Source: Hibiscus mutabilis
Lineage: Eukaryota > Streptophyta > Magnoliopsida > Malvales > Malvaceae
Assembly: GCA_019671005.1 (NCBI GenBank)
Contig: CM033726.1
Span: 3,348,001 to 3,412,000 of the forward strand
Length of the DNA stretch: 64,000 nt
Direction: 5' to 3'
The position numbers were made by a program, and so were the translations under genes. This document shows, piece after piece, positions 1 through 10,181 of this stretch; within the stretch, counting starts at the first letter, position 1, and every line of letters starts with the position of its first letter. A model generated the notes under the pieces. That model was given only the letters and a program-made list of their open reading frames with translations. It was not told where the DNA came from and did no database searches.

Positions 1-111
1 ATTTGGTTCAGCTACAACACCGACGAAGAGGCAGAACCGATGGATGAAAATTCCAATGTCTGATCCAGCTACAACTCTGACAAAGAGGCAGGATCAAAAG
101 ATTGAAAGCTT

Positions 112-236
112 ATTTTGATTTTTTTATCCTTTTTTCATTCTTTTTTTTCATTTCATTCTTTTTCTTTTGTTGTTTTCCTTTCTTTTTTCTTTTTCTTTTT
201 TTTTCGTTTTTTCTTTTTTTGCTTCTTTTTTTAATA
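112..236. repeat. Polypyrimidine (T/C) tract, first copy
   Basis: About 125 nt made almost only of T with scattered C, interrupting the hairpin array after its second unit. A second, longer tract sits at the same place in the next higher-order repeat. Reading frames through it give only low-complexity Phe/Leu/Ser or Lys/Glu peptides and are not genes. Confidence 0.8.
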
Positions 237-716
237 AAGATAAATAGCTGAAAGTTAGTAAATTTCGACCAAGCTACAACACTAACGAGGAGGCATGGTC
301 TAAAGTTAGTAGTGTGGATCCAGCTACGACACCGACGAAGAGGCAGGATCAAGAGTTAATGAATTTGGTCTAGCTACAACACCGACGAAGAGGCAAGGCC
401 GAAAGTTAGTAAATTAGGTTAAGCTACAACACCGACGAAGAGGCAGAACCGAAAGTTAAACTTGACCAAGCTACAACACCTACGAAGAGACAGGGTCTAC
501 AAAATTCGATACAACTGCGGCACTGACGAAGAGGCAGAATCGAAAGGCTGTTCTTTCTGTGTGATCAAGCTACGACTCCGACGAAGAGGCATGATCAAAA
601 TTTGGCAAATTTGGTTCAGCTACAACACCGACGAAGAGGCAGAACCAATGGATGAAAATTCCAATGTCTGATCCAGCTACAACCCTGACGAAGAGGCAAT
701 ATCAGAAAATTGAAAA

Positions 717-906
717 CTTCTTCTTCTTTTTTCATTCATTTTCCTTCATTTTTGCTCTTTTTCATTTCGTTTCTTTTCTTTTTTTTTTGCTTTGTTTTTT
801 TTCATTTTTTCTCTTATTTTCTTTTTTCTTTGTTTTTTTCTTTTCATTTTTTCTCTTTTTTTGAATTGTTTCTCTTTTTCTTTTTTTTTCTTTTTTTCTT
901 TTTTTA
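717..906. repeat. Polypyrimidine (T/C) tract, second copy
   Basis: About 190 nt of T with scattered C and a few A or G, following the GGTTC and GATCC units exactly as the first tract does about 608 bp upstream. The shared position shows that array plus tract were duplicated as one higher-order unit. Confidence 0.8.
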
Positions 907-1723
907 AGATACAATTTTGATAAAACTTGAAAGTTGGTAAATTTTGACCAAGCTACAACACCGACGAAGAGGCATGATCTAAAGTTAGTAATGTTGATCC
1001 AGTTACGACACCGACGAAGAGGCAGGATTAAAAATTAATGAATTTGGTTTAGCTACAACATCGACGCAGAGGCAAGACCGAACGTTAGTGAATTTGGTTC
1101 AGCTACAACACCGATAAAGAGGCAGAACCTAAAGTTAAATTTGACCAAGCTACAACACCGACGAAGATGCAAGGTCTGAAGATTTGATCCAGCTACGACT
1201 CTGACGAAGAGGCAGGATCGGAGTGTTTTTTTATGTGTGATCAAGCTACGACTCTGACAAAGAGGCATGATCAGAATTTGACAAATTTGGTTCAGCTACA
1301 TCACCGACGAAGAGGCACAACCGAAAGTTATATTTGACCAGGCTACAACACCGACGAAGAGGCAATGTCTGAAGATTTGATCCAGCTACAACTCTGACGA
1401 AGAGACGGGATCAGAATTTGGCAAATTTAGTTCAGCTACATCACCGACGAAGAGGCAGAACTGAAAGTTACATTTGTTGGATCTATCCACACCATCAACA
1501 GAAAGATAAGATTGAATTTTAGCATTTGGACTCCACTAGACCATCAACGGAGAAGCAGAATCGGATGACATCAATTTGAACACGGCCACACCATCAACAT
1601 ATGGACATGATTAGATAACACTTGAAAATTTTCCTTCTTTTTTTTGAATTTTTCTTAAACGCCCAACCACTATTACTACGCCTGATACTGGCCCCGTTTA
1701 CGCTCGAATAAAAGGGCACCACA

Positions 1724-2248
1724 TTGACAAATAGTATATCTCGATATGCGATCTATAAAAATGACAAACATATGAAACAAAAATCAAATGAAAGCTTCAG
1801 ACAGTATGCCCAACATTGGAGAGATGTGGCAACTCAAGTCCAATCCCCACTCAACGAAAGAGAGACGGTGGTAATATTTGTCCAGACTTTGGAGGGTCCA
1901 ATCTTGGGTCGCTTGATAGGCAACGCGACTACCAACTTTGCTGACCTTGTGCTCTCTGGGGAGCTCATTGAGAATCCCGTCAAGACTGGCAAAATTGATG
2001 ATAGAGGTAGTTCGTCCCAAAAAAAGCCCTACCATGCAAAGAAAGATCATGAAGTAAACTCTGCGGGAGTTTATAATGCCAGTTATTCTAAGCCTATCAC
2101 AGTTGTACAACCTAAGGCTATGCCAAGTGCTCACGGTTCCTCAAGCCAAGGCTCTGGTCAGAGGAAGAACACTAAAAACGTAGAATTTACTCCACTACCA
2201 GTTTCTTATGAAGAATTGTACAAGCAGTTGTATGATGTCCACATGTAG
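1724..2248 (+). pseudogene. LTR-retrotransposon gag fragment
   Basis: The frame encodes a piece of the retrotransposon gag domain. The recognisable block is about residues 15-75 (MKQKSNESFRQYAQHWRD, then FVQTLEGP and NFADLVLSGELIE), which matches plant Ty3/gypsy gag proteins of the 'gag-pro-like' type. The C-terminal part has the usual low-complexity linker and the phrase FTPLPVSYEELYKQL, after which intact family members continue toward protease. Here a TAG stop cuts the frame right after VHM. No zinc knuckle, protease or RT follows, and the start is also missing, so this is a fragment. It lies just downstream of the tandem array, and the two may derive from one element. Confidence 0.7.
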
Positions 2249-2736
2249 ATGTACTAATTATGAATTTTTCAACAAAGTAAATACATTAACTTTTAACTCT
2301 TGTTTATAAGCCGAATTTCCCCTATCGTTGTCAGTAAAAGTTTAAAAAAGGAAAGAAACAACCATAATAATCATATAAAATATGAATGCTTGGACACGAC
2401 AAAGGACACAGGTTGGTTGTCTGGTAATGTGTAATAAATGGTGGTACTGGATGCAGGTGAGGAACAATGATAATGCATTTGACGCAGGCAATTAGGTCAT
2501 ACGGCCAAATGATATGCACCTATGTACACATGCACACGTATCACATTATATCCATGGCTGGATTAGGGACAAAGGTGTGTATAGGCGTTTGTTCCTTTTT
2601 TAATTTTTAAATATAAAGTTTAATAAATTTTATACCTCTCAATATTTGATCTTGGCTTTGTTCTGGGGTGGACAGTCATAGTGTTTATAGAATATATTTA
2701 TTAGAATTAAGAAGTCTGGAATGTTGAATTTTGCAG
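2249..2736. other. Intergenic, no gene seen
   Basis: AT-rich sequence between the gag fragment and the first recognisable MATE exon. The first half of the MATE coding region should lie here or further upstream and is not found. I see no RNA gene or convincing ORF. Confidence 0.6.
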
Positions 2737-3943
2737 TATGAACATACTAGGGTGGGCCGTCATGGTATCCATGGGGATGAATGCAGCTGTAAGGTAAGAT
2801 TGAGACTATAAGCATAGTAATGTTAATTTAGTTATAAAATCATATGAAAAAACAATAAACTTTTATAAATATTTGGATGAATGTGTCACAGCGTGAGGGT
2901 TTCAAATGAACTGGGAGCAGGGCATCCAAGAACGGCTAAATTTGCATTGTTTGCAGCGGTGACATCTTCATTCACGATTGGAGTCATAATCTCCCTCATT
3001 CTCATCATCTTTAGGAATGATTATCCCTACTTGTTCTCAAATGATTCTCAAGTTCAACTTCTCGTTATAGAACTCACTCCACTCTTGGCTCTTTGCATAG
3101 TCATCAACAATATTCAACCTGTGCTCCCAGGTCTGTGTTCGAATTCTAACATTTGTATTTCATTTACATATTTTTAAGTTATATCATATATATGTTCTAA
3201 GAAATCTATTGCATTATTTAATTTTATTGTATAGGAATGGCCATTGGAGCTGGATGGCAAACCACTGTTGCTTACATAAACATTACATGTTACTATCTCT
3301 TTGGAGTTCCTTTAGGTCTTACATTAGGTTTCGTGCTACAAATGGGTGTCAAGGTATGTATGTTTCTCCTCGTGTCCAGGGATGGACCAAGGGGCTGAAG
3401 GGGAGGTCGTCCCCTTAAAAATTTGAAATTCGTATATGATATAAAAAAATTAAAAAAAATCTATGTATTTTCTATTGAAAATCTATTTTCACCCCTCTAA
3501 CATAAAGTCATGCGTCAATCCCTGCTTGTGTCGTATTTTTATCGTTCAAGTTCGTAATTGAATTTTAAAAGAAGATAGAGACTACATATAAATTTAATAC
3601 ATTGCAAAAAAAGAAAGCTTTAATCACTCATTCTTCTAAGTTGGTGGTAAATTTTATCTATAGTTTCCTTTTAATTATTTTCAACCTTTTTTGTCAGGGA
3701 ATTTGGTGTGGGATGTTATTAGGAACAGTAGTGCAAACTTATGTGTTATTTGGAATGATTTACAAAACCAACTGGAACAAAGAGGTAAGAATTCTGCTTG
3801 AACATAAATAGAAATGTAATATCTAACTTGAGTTATATATATTATTGCAGGCTTCAATTGCAGGGGAGAGGATAAAGAAATGGGGAGGTGACATTGATGA
3901 CAAAGGGAAGAATGTGTTAGAAAATAATAACTGTTTTGAATGA
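2737..3943 (+). pseudogene. MATE (DETOXIFICATION) transporter, 5'-truncated copy 1
   Basis: Five exons of a multidrug and toxic compound extrusion transporter, a membrane protein that exports organic compounds in exchange for protons or sodium. Exons: 2737-2793 (MNILGWAVMVSMGMNAAV), 2892-3130 (RVSNELGAGHPRTAKFA to QPVLPG), 3235-3353 (AIGAGWQTTVAYIN to LGFVLQMGVK), 3698-3784 (GIWCGMLLGTVVQTYVLF) and 3851-3943, ending in TGA. Every exon has AG before it and GT after it, and the exons join in frame. The conserved MATE phrase RVSNELGAGHP and the C-terminal helices are intact. The exons for roughly the first half of the protein are missing upstream, so no full transporter can be made. An hAT MITE sits in the intron at 3354-3697. 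A second copy of the same gene lies 6.6 kb downstream. The C-terminal half itself has no stop or frameshift. Confidence 0.85.
3377..3524. mobile_element. hAT-type MITE in MATE copy 1 intron
   Basis: A 148-bp element with ends CAGGGATGGACC and GCGTCAATCCCTG. It is flanked by 8-bp duplications CTCGTGTC (3369-3376) and CTTGTGTC (3525-3532) that match at 7 of 8 bases. An 8-bp duplication and CAGGG termini fit the hAT superfamily. Related elements are at 4227 and 61393. Confidence 0.75.
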
Positions 3944-3989
3944 AAAAAAAAACAAGTTGATGGCAATTGGTCATTTTCGAAGGCGATGC

Positions 3990-4470
3990 ATCCGCGGTGG
4001 TTAATAAATTTTAGGACCCTACGAATAATTTATCTACTATAAGTTTGATTTTACAGGATATTTATCGACTTTTTGCTCAGAATGATAGATTTCAAATTAA
4101 ATATGTTCATCGTGAAGTTAATCAAGTTGCGCATGATCTTGAGTTAAAAATTTATCCCGAGATACACCTTTTAGATTTTTTCTTGATTATCCTCCATGTA
4201 TTTCGAACTTTATAATCCGTAATGTCCAAGGACGGATTTACTATATGTGTAGCCCCCCACCCCCATCTTTTATTTGTCCCTTGATTTTTATAATAAATTT
4301 GAAATTTTAATGGAATAATTACTAATTGCCCCCTTTTAATTAAATTAAACTTGGCCCCTTATTTTTTATGTAAATTATATTTTGCCCTCCTCGAGTTACG
4401 ATTCTAGTTGCGTCCCTGGTAATGTCATTTATAGTTAATAATATTTATTCCCTTTTCAAAAAAAAAAAAA
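3990..4470 (+). mobile_element. 5'-truncated LINE remnant (RNase H tail, poly-A)
   Basis: Around 4075-4145 the sequence can be read as RFQIKYVHREVNQVAHDLE, which matches the end of the RNase H domain in plant L1-type LINEs (compare HVRRNANKVADGLA in the LINE at 12.9-18.9 kb). It ends in an A-run at 4458-4470. It carries no other coding block, so it is a 3' stub. An hAT MITE is inserted inside it at 4227-4418. Confidence 0.6.
4227..4418. mobile_element. hAT-type MITE with perfect 8-bp duplication
   Basis: A 192-bp element with ends CAAGGACGGA and GCGTCCCTG. It is flanked by exact direct repeats GTAATGTC at 4219-4226 and 4419-4426. The duplication length and termini indicate a non-autonomous hAT element nested in the older LINE stub. 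Confidence 0.85.
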
Positions 4471-5612
4471 TTCACCATATGTTTTCTGAATTTTATTGCA
4501 TTAACAGCCTTTACAACAAACATGCAAAAGTACGCGTTGCAGAAGCTTAAAACCTTTCAAAACACCATCAAATATTTGACTCACAAATACGAACTGAGCT
4601 AAAATTTAAGGTTGGGGACAAAACATAAATGGATGTTTAAAGGTGGAGGATAAATTCATAAATAACCCAATTTTTTTTAAATACGTTGGTGTGATCACTA
4701 GGTAGTATCTGTTCAATTTTCTTAGCCCTTTAATAACGCACACACACTGTGCATACATGGTGCTCAAACTTGGATCACCTGGATGAAATATATCATCATT
4801 TACTACCGAAACCACTCCACAGGTTCAATAACCCATTTTTTAAATTATATATAATTAAGAAAAATCATTTATAGACATGGTTTAGTTAATTGATAACGTG
4901 TTTGTACATTAGATATAGATTGCATTTGTATTGAATCTCTTTTTATCATATATGACTTTTGAGAGATGCTTTCACTACAACCAATAATTCTCTTAAATTA
5001 CACATACAATACATACACTTTCATTACTTGGATATAGAATGTTGAAACATTTTCCGTTTTGAGAGATGCTTTCTCTACAACCAATAATTTTCTTTCTTTT
5101 TATTTTTTTATTAAATAGAGAATTTTTATGTTTTAAAGATAAAATGTCAAAATTCAAACTCACAAAATAAAAATAATATCAATATCTTTGATTATTTGGT
5201 CAATTAATGAATCTTATTTTTTCTTCTTATTAATGAAAGATAACAATAAGTGAGTTTTATTAATATAATATTGAAAATTAAATTAAATATGATAAAAATA
5301 TATAATATAAAACGACGCAAATATTGTGTAAATGTATTAATATAGTAAAATATATGAAAATTTTAAATTATTAATGTTTTAAATTTTATTTAAACATAGA
5401 AATAATTCAACGCAAGTATGCCTGGTTAAAAAAATCATAATTTATCCTTAATTGATATTTTAAAAAATAAATAAATAAAATATTTTTATTAATCTTAAGG
5501 TGATTATAATATGGTGTATGTTCATATAATATTCTTAATCTTTTGACAATGAGCATACCTTGCAGACAAAGTGATTTGAACTCGAGTCTCCTAAAATAAG
5601 TCTAGAGCATGA
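4471..5612. other. AT-rich intergenic DNA, no gene seen
   Basis: Low-GC sequence with short ORFs only and no codon pattern, RNA gene or repeat boundary I can defend. A short phrase (GAGAGATGCTTTC..CTACAACCAATAAT) occurs twice, near 4961 and 5061, suggesting a small local duplication. Confidence 0.5.
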
Positions 5613-6417
5613 GATACACACTACTGCACACCACTAACGCAACACACTGCTACACACTATTAAATTTTTAATCAGTCACTCTTAAATTGTTATTGAAGAT
5701 CTCAAGAATTGAACATGTAATTAAAATTATTTCAAATAAAATTAAAATTTTGATTTAATGAATCATTCATTATAGTATTTTTAATTAAAAATATTAAAAG
5801 CAAATTTTTTATTATCCACAAACCCTAGCCTCAACCTATTTTTTTTTCTTTTAACCGCCGTCGTTGCTGCCGCTGACGTTAGAACAATACCATCAGGTTC
5901 TGAAGAGTGGAGTTTGGTGGTGGCATGTTGTTGTTTGAGGTGCTAAGGCTTGCTATCTTTGGATCCCTCCTTCCAAGTGGAAGCTCCCATGATGGTCCAC
6001 CGCTCTGTTTATGCATCAACGTGGTTAGCACAAATAGGACTAGAAAAAATGATGCTGAATTGGCTCGAGTGCCGGGTTAAGTTTGAAACGCCGATAAAGG
6101 ATTACCGCGCAAGCACCTCGGCAGAAAAAGATCAGCGACATCAGTAATAGCGACCGCAGTGGCTAAAAGAAAAAAAAATAGTTTGGGCTTGAGTCTGAGG
6201 TTTGCAGACGAGGGAGAATTTGAATATAATATTTTTAATTAAAAAATACGTATAAACAAGTTTGAATAATTTATTAAATTAAAATTAAAATTTTATTTTA
6301 AAATAATTTTAATTAAATAGTCAATCCTTGAAGTTTTTAATAATAATTTAAGAGGCATTAAAAATTTAATGGTGTGCAGTGATGTGTTGCGTTAGTGGTG
6401 TCCAGCATAGTGTTACC
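5613..6417. mobile_element. Long-TIR element with GC-rich interior (candidate Pack-MULE)
   Basis: The two ends are inverted copies of each other over about 200 bp. The left arm has CACCACTAACGCAACACA near 5630. The right arm has its reverse complement, TGTGTTGCGTTAGTGGTG, near 6383-6400, and both continue into matching ATTAAATTTTT and TTTTTAATTAAAAATATT blocks. The interior, about 5815-6230, is clearly GC-richer than its surroundings and opens with AAACCCTAG, like a plant gene 5' region. Long arms around a gene-like interior is the layout of a Pack-MULE, which carries captured gene fragments. I could not find an exact target duplication. A 65-codon frame at 5950-6147 is not a recognised protein. 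Confidence 0.6.
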
Positions 6418-8336
6418 CATTCTAAAATTGTCCTAACATATTATATATATATATATATATATTAATATACTTGTGTAATTATATGTTTAAAAAATTTAAA
6501 AAGTAGAGATCTACTAATTGACTTAGTGACTAATAATACTGATATTATTACATCTTGTATAAGTTCAATTCGCGATATGAAAATATAATATTTTTCTATT
6601 TAATCAAAAAATTTAAAAATAATTTAAACTTTTTAAATTTTTTTTGTCAAAATCTATTTTTTTAACAATTTTTACTTAAAAAGACGAGGAAAAAATTATT
6701 CTTAATAGATCCACTAATTTATAGCAGACAATGATACAACATAATTTATTACAGAAAATAATACAACGTAAAAGTAGGTGAAAATTGATGTGAGTGTTAC
6801 GTTGGCCAATTCTAAACGCTATAAATCCTAAATAAATGGGTCCACTAATTTATAGCAGACAATGGTACAAAATAAAAGTCGGTGAAAATTGAATTAGGTC
6901 CTTAAAGATACCCATATTTATCAACTGAGTCCAAGCTTCGTCTGCTTTTAATAATAATAAAGTTATTTTAAGAGAACTTAAGCATAATAATTCTCGATTT
7001 AGGAGGTTGAAAGTTGTAAATAATTTATATATTATGATTTGTATTTTCAAGAGGTTTATATATTAAATTAAATGATGAAATTAACCTTAAAATATTATAG
7101 AATAGTTTATAAATTATATATATTTATTTATTTTAATTGAGTTGGTATTCGGTTAATTCAAGATATCAACACAATTAAAAGTTTTATATATAAAAGAGTT
7201 TTATGTATATTTTCAACTAAGAGGTTTGATAAACCGAAAAAAATTAAGTGTTACAAAATTAAATATTAAAATTTAGGTGTTGAATTTAAATTATAATTTT
7301 ATTTGATGTTTTGTTTAAAAAATCAAATACTTAAATTGATATCCGTCTAACTCTTGACAACAACTTATTCAAGAGTTATATATATAGTAGATTCTATCAT
7401 ATTCTTCCCATGAGTGAAAAAATATTTTTAAGGTAATAAAATTTGTTTAAAATAGTTATATTTTAAAAAACAATAATAATTAGAATTAAAAAATATTTTT
7501 GAAAATAATTATTTTCGATAATAGTTAACCATATAAATATATACTTTTATTTTATATTTTGGTATTTGCGTACTTTTCCTAACTAAGTTGGTATCACTAA
7601 GTTAAGTGACACCAAATTCAATTATGCATTTTAAAAATAAAAAAGGAAATATTTTAGGTAAAAAAAATGTTTAGTGAGATCCACTCGTTAGTATAATGAC
7701 CAAAAATATTTTTATTATCCTATTTTATATGGACTTAAATTTTAACATTTATCTTAAGAATGTAATATCTTTCTATTTAATAAAAAATGTATTTAGTGAA
7801 ATTAAATCGACAAAAAAATATTGGCGGAGTGCTAAAAAATAGTATAAAAAACTTGTAAGTTTTTTGTTTGATTGTTAAGTATTGATTTTTTATTATTTTA
7901 TTTAAAATTATATATAGGTGTAAAATAATAAAAACACCCTTATAATAACCAATTGACTTTAGTGCCGACTTGATTTGTGATATTAAACTAACAAATTTAT
8001 TAAACTTGATCTTAATTTGATTAGTTTTTTGAGCATATTTAGTGTGGCTTTATGAAAACACTGATTAATTTTTTATTGTATATTTTTTTATTTTTTAAAA
8101 CAATAACATAAACTAAATTTTATTAGAAGAGAAAAGAATTATAAATACGATACACCATAAACAACAAGTAATTAATTAGAATTGGAGAGTCAACACAGTT
8201 AGCTCCAGTAATGTCGGTCACATATGGAAAGGCGTTTTCAACGTTTTATCGAATAGTGAAGTAGATAGGTGGTTGGGTGAGGACTCTTATCTTAAAGGCT
8301 TTAAAGGATGTTGTTTGCTGATTGATGAATATTGGG
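6418..8336. other. AT-rich intergenic DNA with microsatellite and small direct repeat
   Basis: No gene seen. It holds a (TA)n microsatellite at about 6440-6462. A direct repeat of the phrase CCACTAATTTATAGCAGACA occurs near 6711 and 6841, with similar sequence following each copy (GTACAA or GATACAA, then AAAAGT..GGTGAAAATTG). The rest is AT-rich and unassigned. Confidence 0.55.
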
Positions 8337-8957
8337 TAGGGCCGTAAATAAGACGGGATAGATTATACGTTATTCGAGTTTGATTTGGTTAAAGTTTGGT
8401 TAATATTTGACTCGAGTTCGAATTCGACTTAAGTTCTTCACAAGTCGAGCCAAGCTATTTGATATCCGACTCAAAAAGCTCGCGAGCTGTTCGAAAATAT
8501 AATAAATTATTTTTTAATTTTTAAAATTAAAGTGAAGTAAAATGTAGGTTGCGTGTTTTTGGTTGTTATGTTAGTTTAAATTTTAGTTTAACTTTCTTTA
8601 TATTTCATGTGCATTTTTTTCCTCCTACTAGGGTTGAGGGGTTTTTAATGAGTTACATGGAAATATTTCTTTCGTATGATTCTATCTACAATGAAATCAT
8701 GCAATTTGATCGATGACAATAATAATAATAATAGTTATTATTATTATTATTATTAACATGGTTGTAAATGAAAAGAGACAAATCGCGAGCTACTCGAGTC
8801 CGACTCGATCAATACTCGACTATATTAGATTGGACTAGAGTTCGAGTTTTTAACAAGCCGAGTCGAGCTAAGCATACTCAAGCTCGAATTCGACTTAAAT
8901 TCTTAACGAGTCGAGCTCAACACTACTCGAGCTTGACTCATCTCGTTTACACCCCTA
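8337..8957. mobile_element. TIR element with subterminal GACTCGAG repeats (hAT-like)
   Basis: The right end reads inward as TAGGGGTGTAAACGAG and the left end as TAGGGCCGTAAATAAG. Both arms carry many copies of CTCGAG/GACTCG words (for example GACTCGAGTTCGAATTCGAC on the left and AGCTCGAATTCGACTTAAAT on the right), so the arms fold back on each other over about 150 bp. The six bases ATTGGG flank both sides (8331-8336 and 8958-8963). An ATT-type microsatellite is at about 8720-8755, and a LINE 3'-tail-like stretch (TTTTTAATGAGTTACATGG) lies at about 8642-8662. Termini and subterminal repeats suggest hAT, but a clean 8-bp duplication is not visible. Confidence 0.6.
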
Positions 8958-8965
8958 ATTGGGGG

Positions 8966-9250
8966 AGTGTCCGTTGGTTTGCTTAGGTTCTCATTAGTAT
9001 GGTGATCGATGCTTCGATCGGCAGACGGTTTGGTCGGGGTGTTGTTCTCTGGGCCTATTCCTAGTTAGGGAACGTATTTTGCGGAAGTCGTGCAATCTAA
9101 ACGGCTTTGGAAGTGGTCATTGAAGCGTATGGAGTAGGATAGGCTGAATTATTAGTGGAGTCTGATTCGTAAATGGCGCTGATCTGAATTAGCAACTCTC
9201 TCTTTCGACCTTGACGATGGTGGACAATCTTTGATGATGTAGATCGGCCG
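8966..9250 (+). mobile_element. Degenerate LINE RNase H remnant
   Basis: A stretch near 9110-9170 can be read, across stops, as an EAYG..AELLVESDS phrase like the RNase H helix-strand segment of plant LINEs. It is heavily decayed, and no intact frame remains. It lies immediately upstream of the truncated MATE copy 2 and may mark the event that removed its first exon. Weak assignment. Confidence 0.35.
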
Positions 9251-9518
9251 GCAGGGTCGCTGTAAATTCCATTGTAATTAACAGTTTTGATTTAGTCAGT
9301 TTTGTTGATACGTGATTAAACTTGAATAGCTTGGCATGGGAAGTGCACTCGAAACTCTATGCGGCCAAGCATTTGGAGCAGGTCAGGTTTATATGCTAGG
9401 GGTATACATGCAAAGATCATGGATCATCCTCAACTCAACGGCTGTTCTCCTAAGCTTGTTACACATATTCGCGGCTCCGATTTTGAGTCTAATAGGCCAA
9501 ACGGAGAGCATATCGAAG

Positions 9519-10181
9519 CAGGGATGACAAAATTACCCGTCCCCAATCCGTCTCGGTGTGTCCTGAGCCGACCCGACCGGATTTTTTCTTATGATTTTCG
9601 GGGATCGAGGCGGGGTGGGTATTTAAAAATATAAAGTCGGGTCGGGTCGGGTCGGGTTCGGGTATAATATGAAAATTTCTCGTCCCGCCCCGGTATTTTT
9701 TATTATTTTTATTTATTTTTATTATATTTATAAAAATACCAATATATATAAATACTTTTAGGGGTTTTAAGCTATTTTTTTAGTTTGTGTTTATCGTAAA
9801 TTTTTGTTAGATATTGTTCGAATTTTAACATATCTGATTCTAAAAGTCAATGATTCGAGTTTATTTTTTTAAATATGTATTTTTTTCTTCATATGAGTAA
9901 TTTAATTGGTTTTATTTTATTTTTTATATAGTTTAAAGTCTGTGAAATTTATATTTTGTAAATATAATGGTCGTTCGATCGAATCTAACATTTATCGTCG
10001 ACGAAATTTAATATATTTTTTACATTTTTGGGTCGGGGTCGGGTTTAGAGTTTATAAATCGGGGCGGGGCGGGGCAGATAAATTATTATTTTATTCTCGA
10101 GGCGGGGCGGGTTTTGGGATTAGTATATCGGGGCGGGTTCGGGGCGGCCAAAAACCCGCCCCCGCCCCGTTGCCATCCCTA
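9519..10181. mobile_element. hAT-type non-autonomous element in MATE copy 2 exon
   Basis: A 663-bp element with ends CAGGGATGACAA and, inverted, TAGGGATGGCAA. It is flanked by exact 8-bp direct repeats TATCGAAG at 9511-9518 and 10182-10189. It has no transposase. Subterminal regions are packed with GGGTCGGGTCGGG (9638-9662) and CGGGGCGGGG (10060-10080, 10100-10170), with their complement at the other strand end. Removing the element and one copy of the duplication restores the MATE reading frame across the junction. Confidence 0.88.

Larger units (their letters stand above)
1..1640. repeat. Array of ~22 units: constant 24-nt core in covarying inverted flanks
   Basis: About 22 copies of a 24-nt core that starts AGCTACAACACC and ends GAAGAGGCA. 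Cores are separated by AT-rich spacers such as AAAGTTAGTAAATTT. Each core is bounded by 5-7 nt arms that are reverse complements of each other but differ between units. Examples: GGTTC/GAACC at 5-9 and 34-38; TGATCC/GGATCA at 61-66 and 91-96; GACCA/TGGTC at 267-271 and 296-300; GATCC/GGATC at 317-321 and 346-350; TGATCA/TGATCA at 562-567 and 592-597; AGTTC/GAACT at 1429-1433 and 1458-1462. The arm-to-arm distance stays constant. After about 1480 the pattern decays and another phrase, CACACCATCAAC, takes over. A retroelement gag fragment follows, so the array may belong to the untranslated region of a Tat/Ogre-like LTR element; such regions are known to carry tandem repeats. That assignment is inference. 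Confidence 0.85.

Noticed and set aside
652..907. ORFs in the T/C-rich tract
   Set aside because: They translate to Phe/Leu/Ser-only peptides from a simple sequence; the length is due to lack of stops in T/C runs.
1..1480. CRISPR-like array
   Set aside because: The conserved repeats are 24 nt, but spacers are related AT-rich sequences and not unique, and this is a plant genome without cas genes.
5950..6147. 65-codon ORF as a gene
   Set aside because: It lies inside a fold-back element, shows no known domain and has no splice or promoter context; at most a captured fragment.
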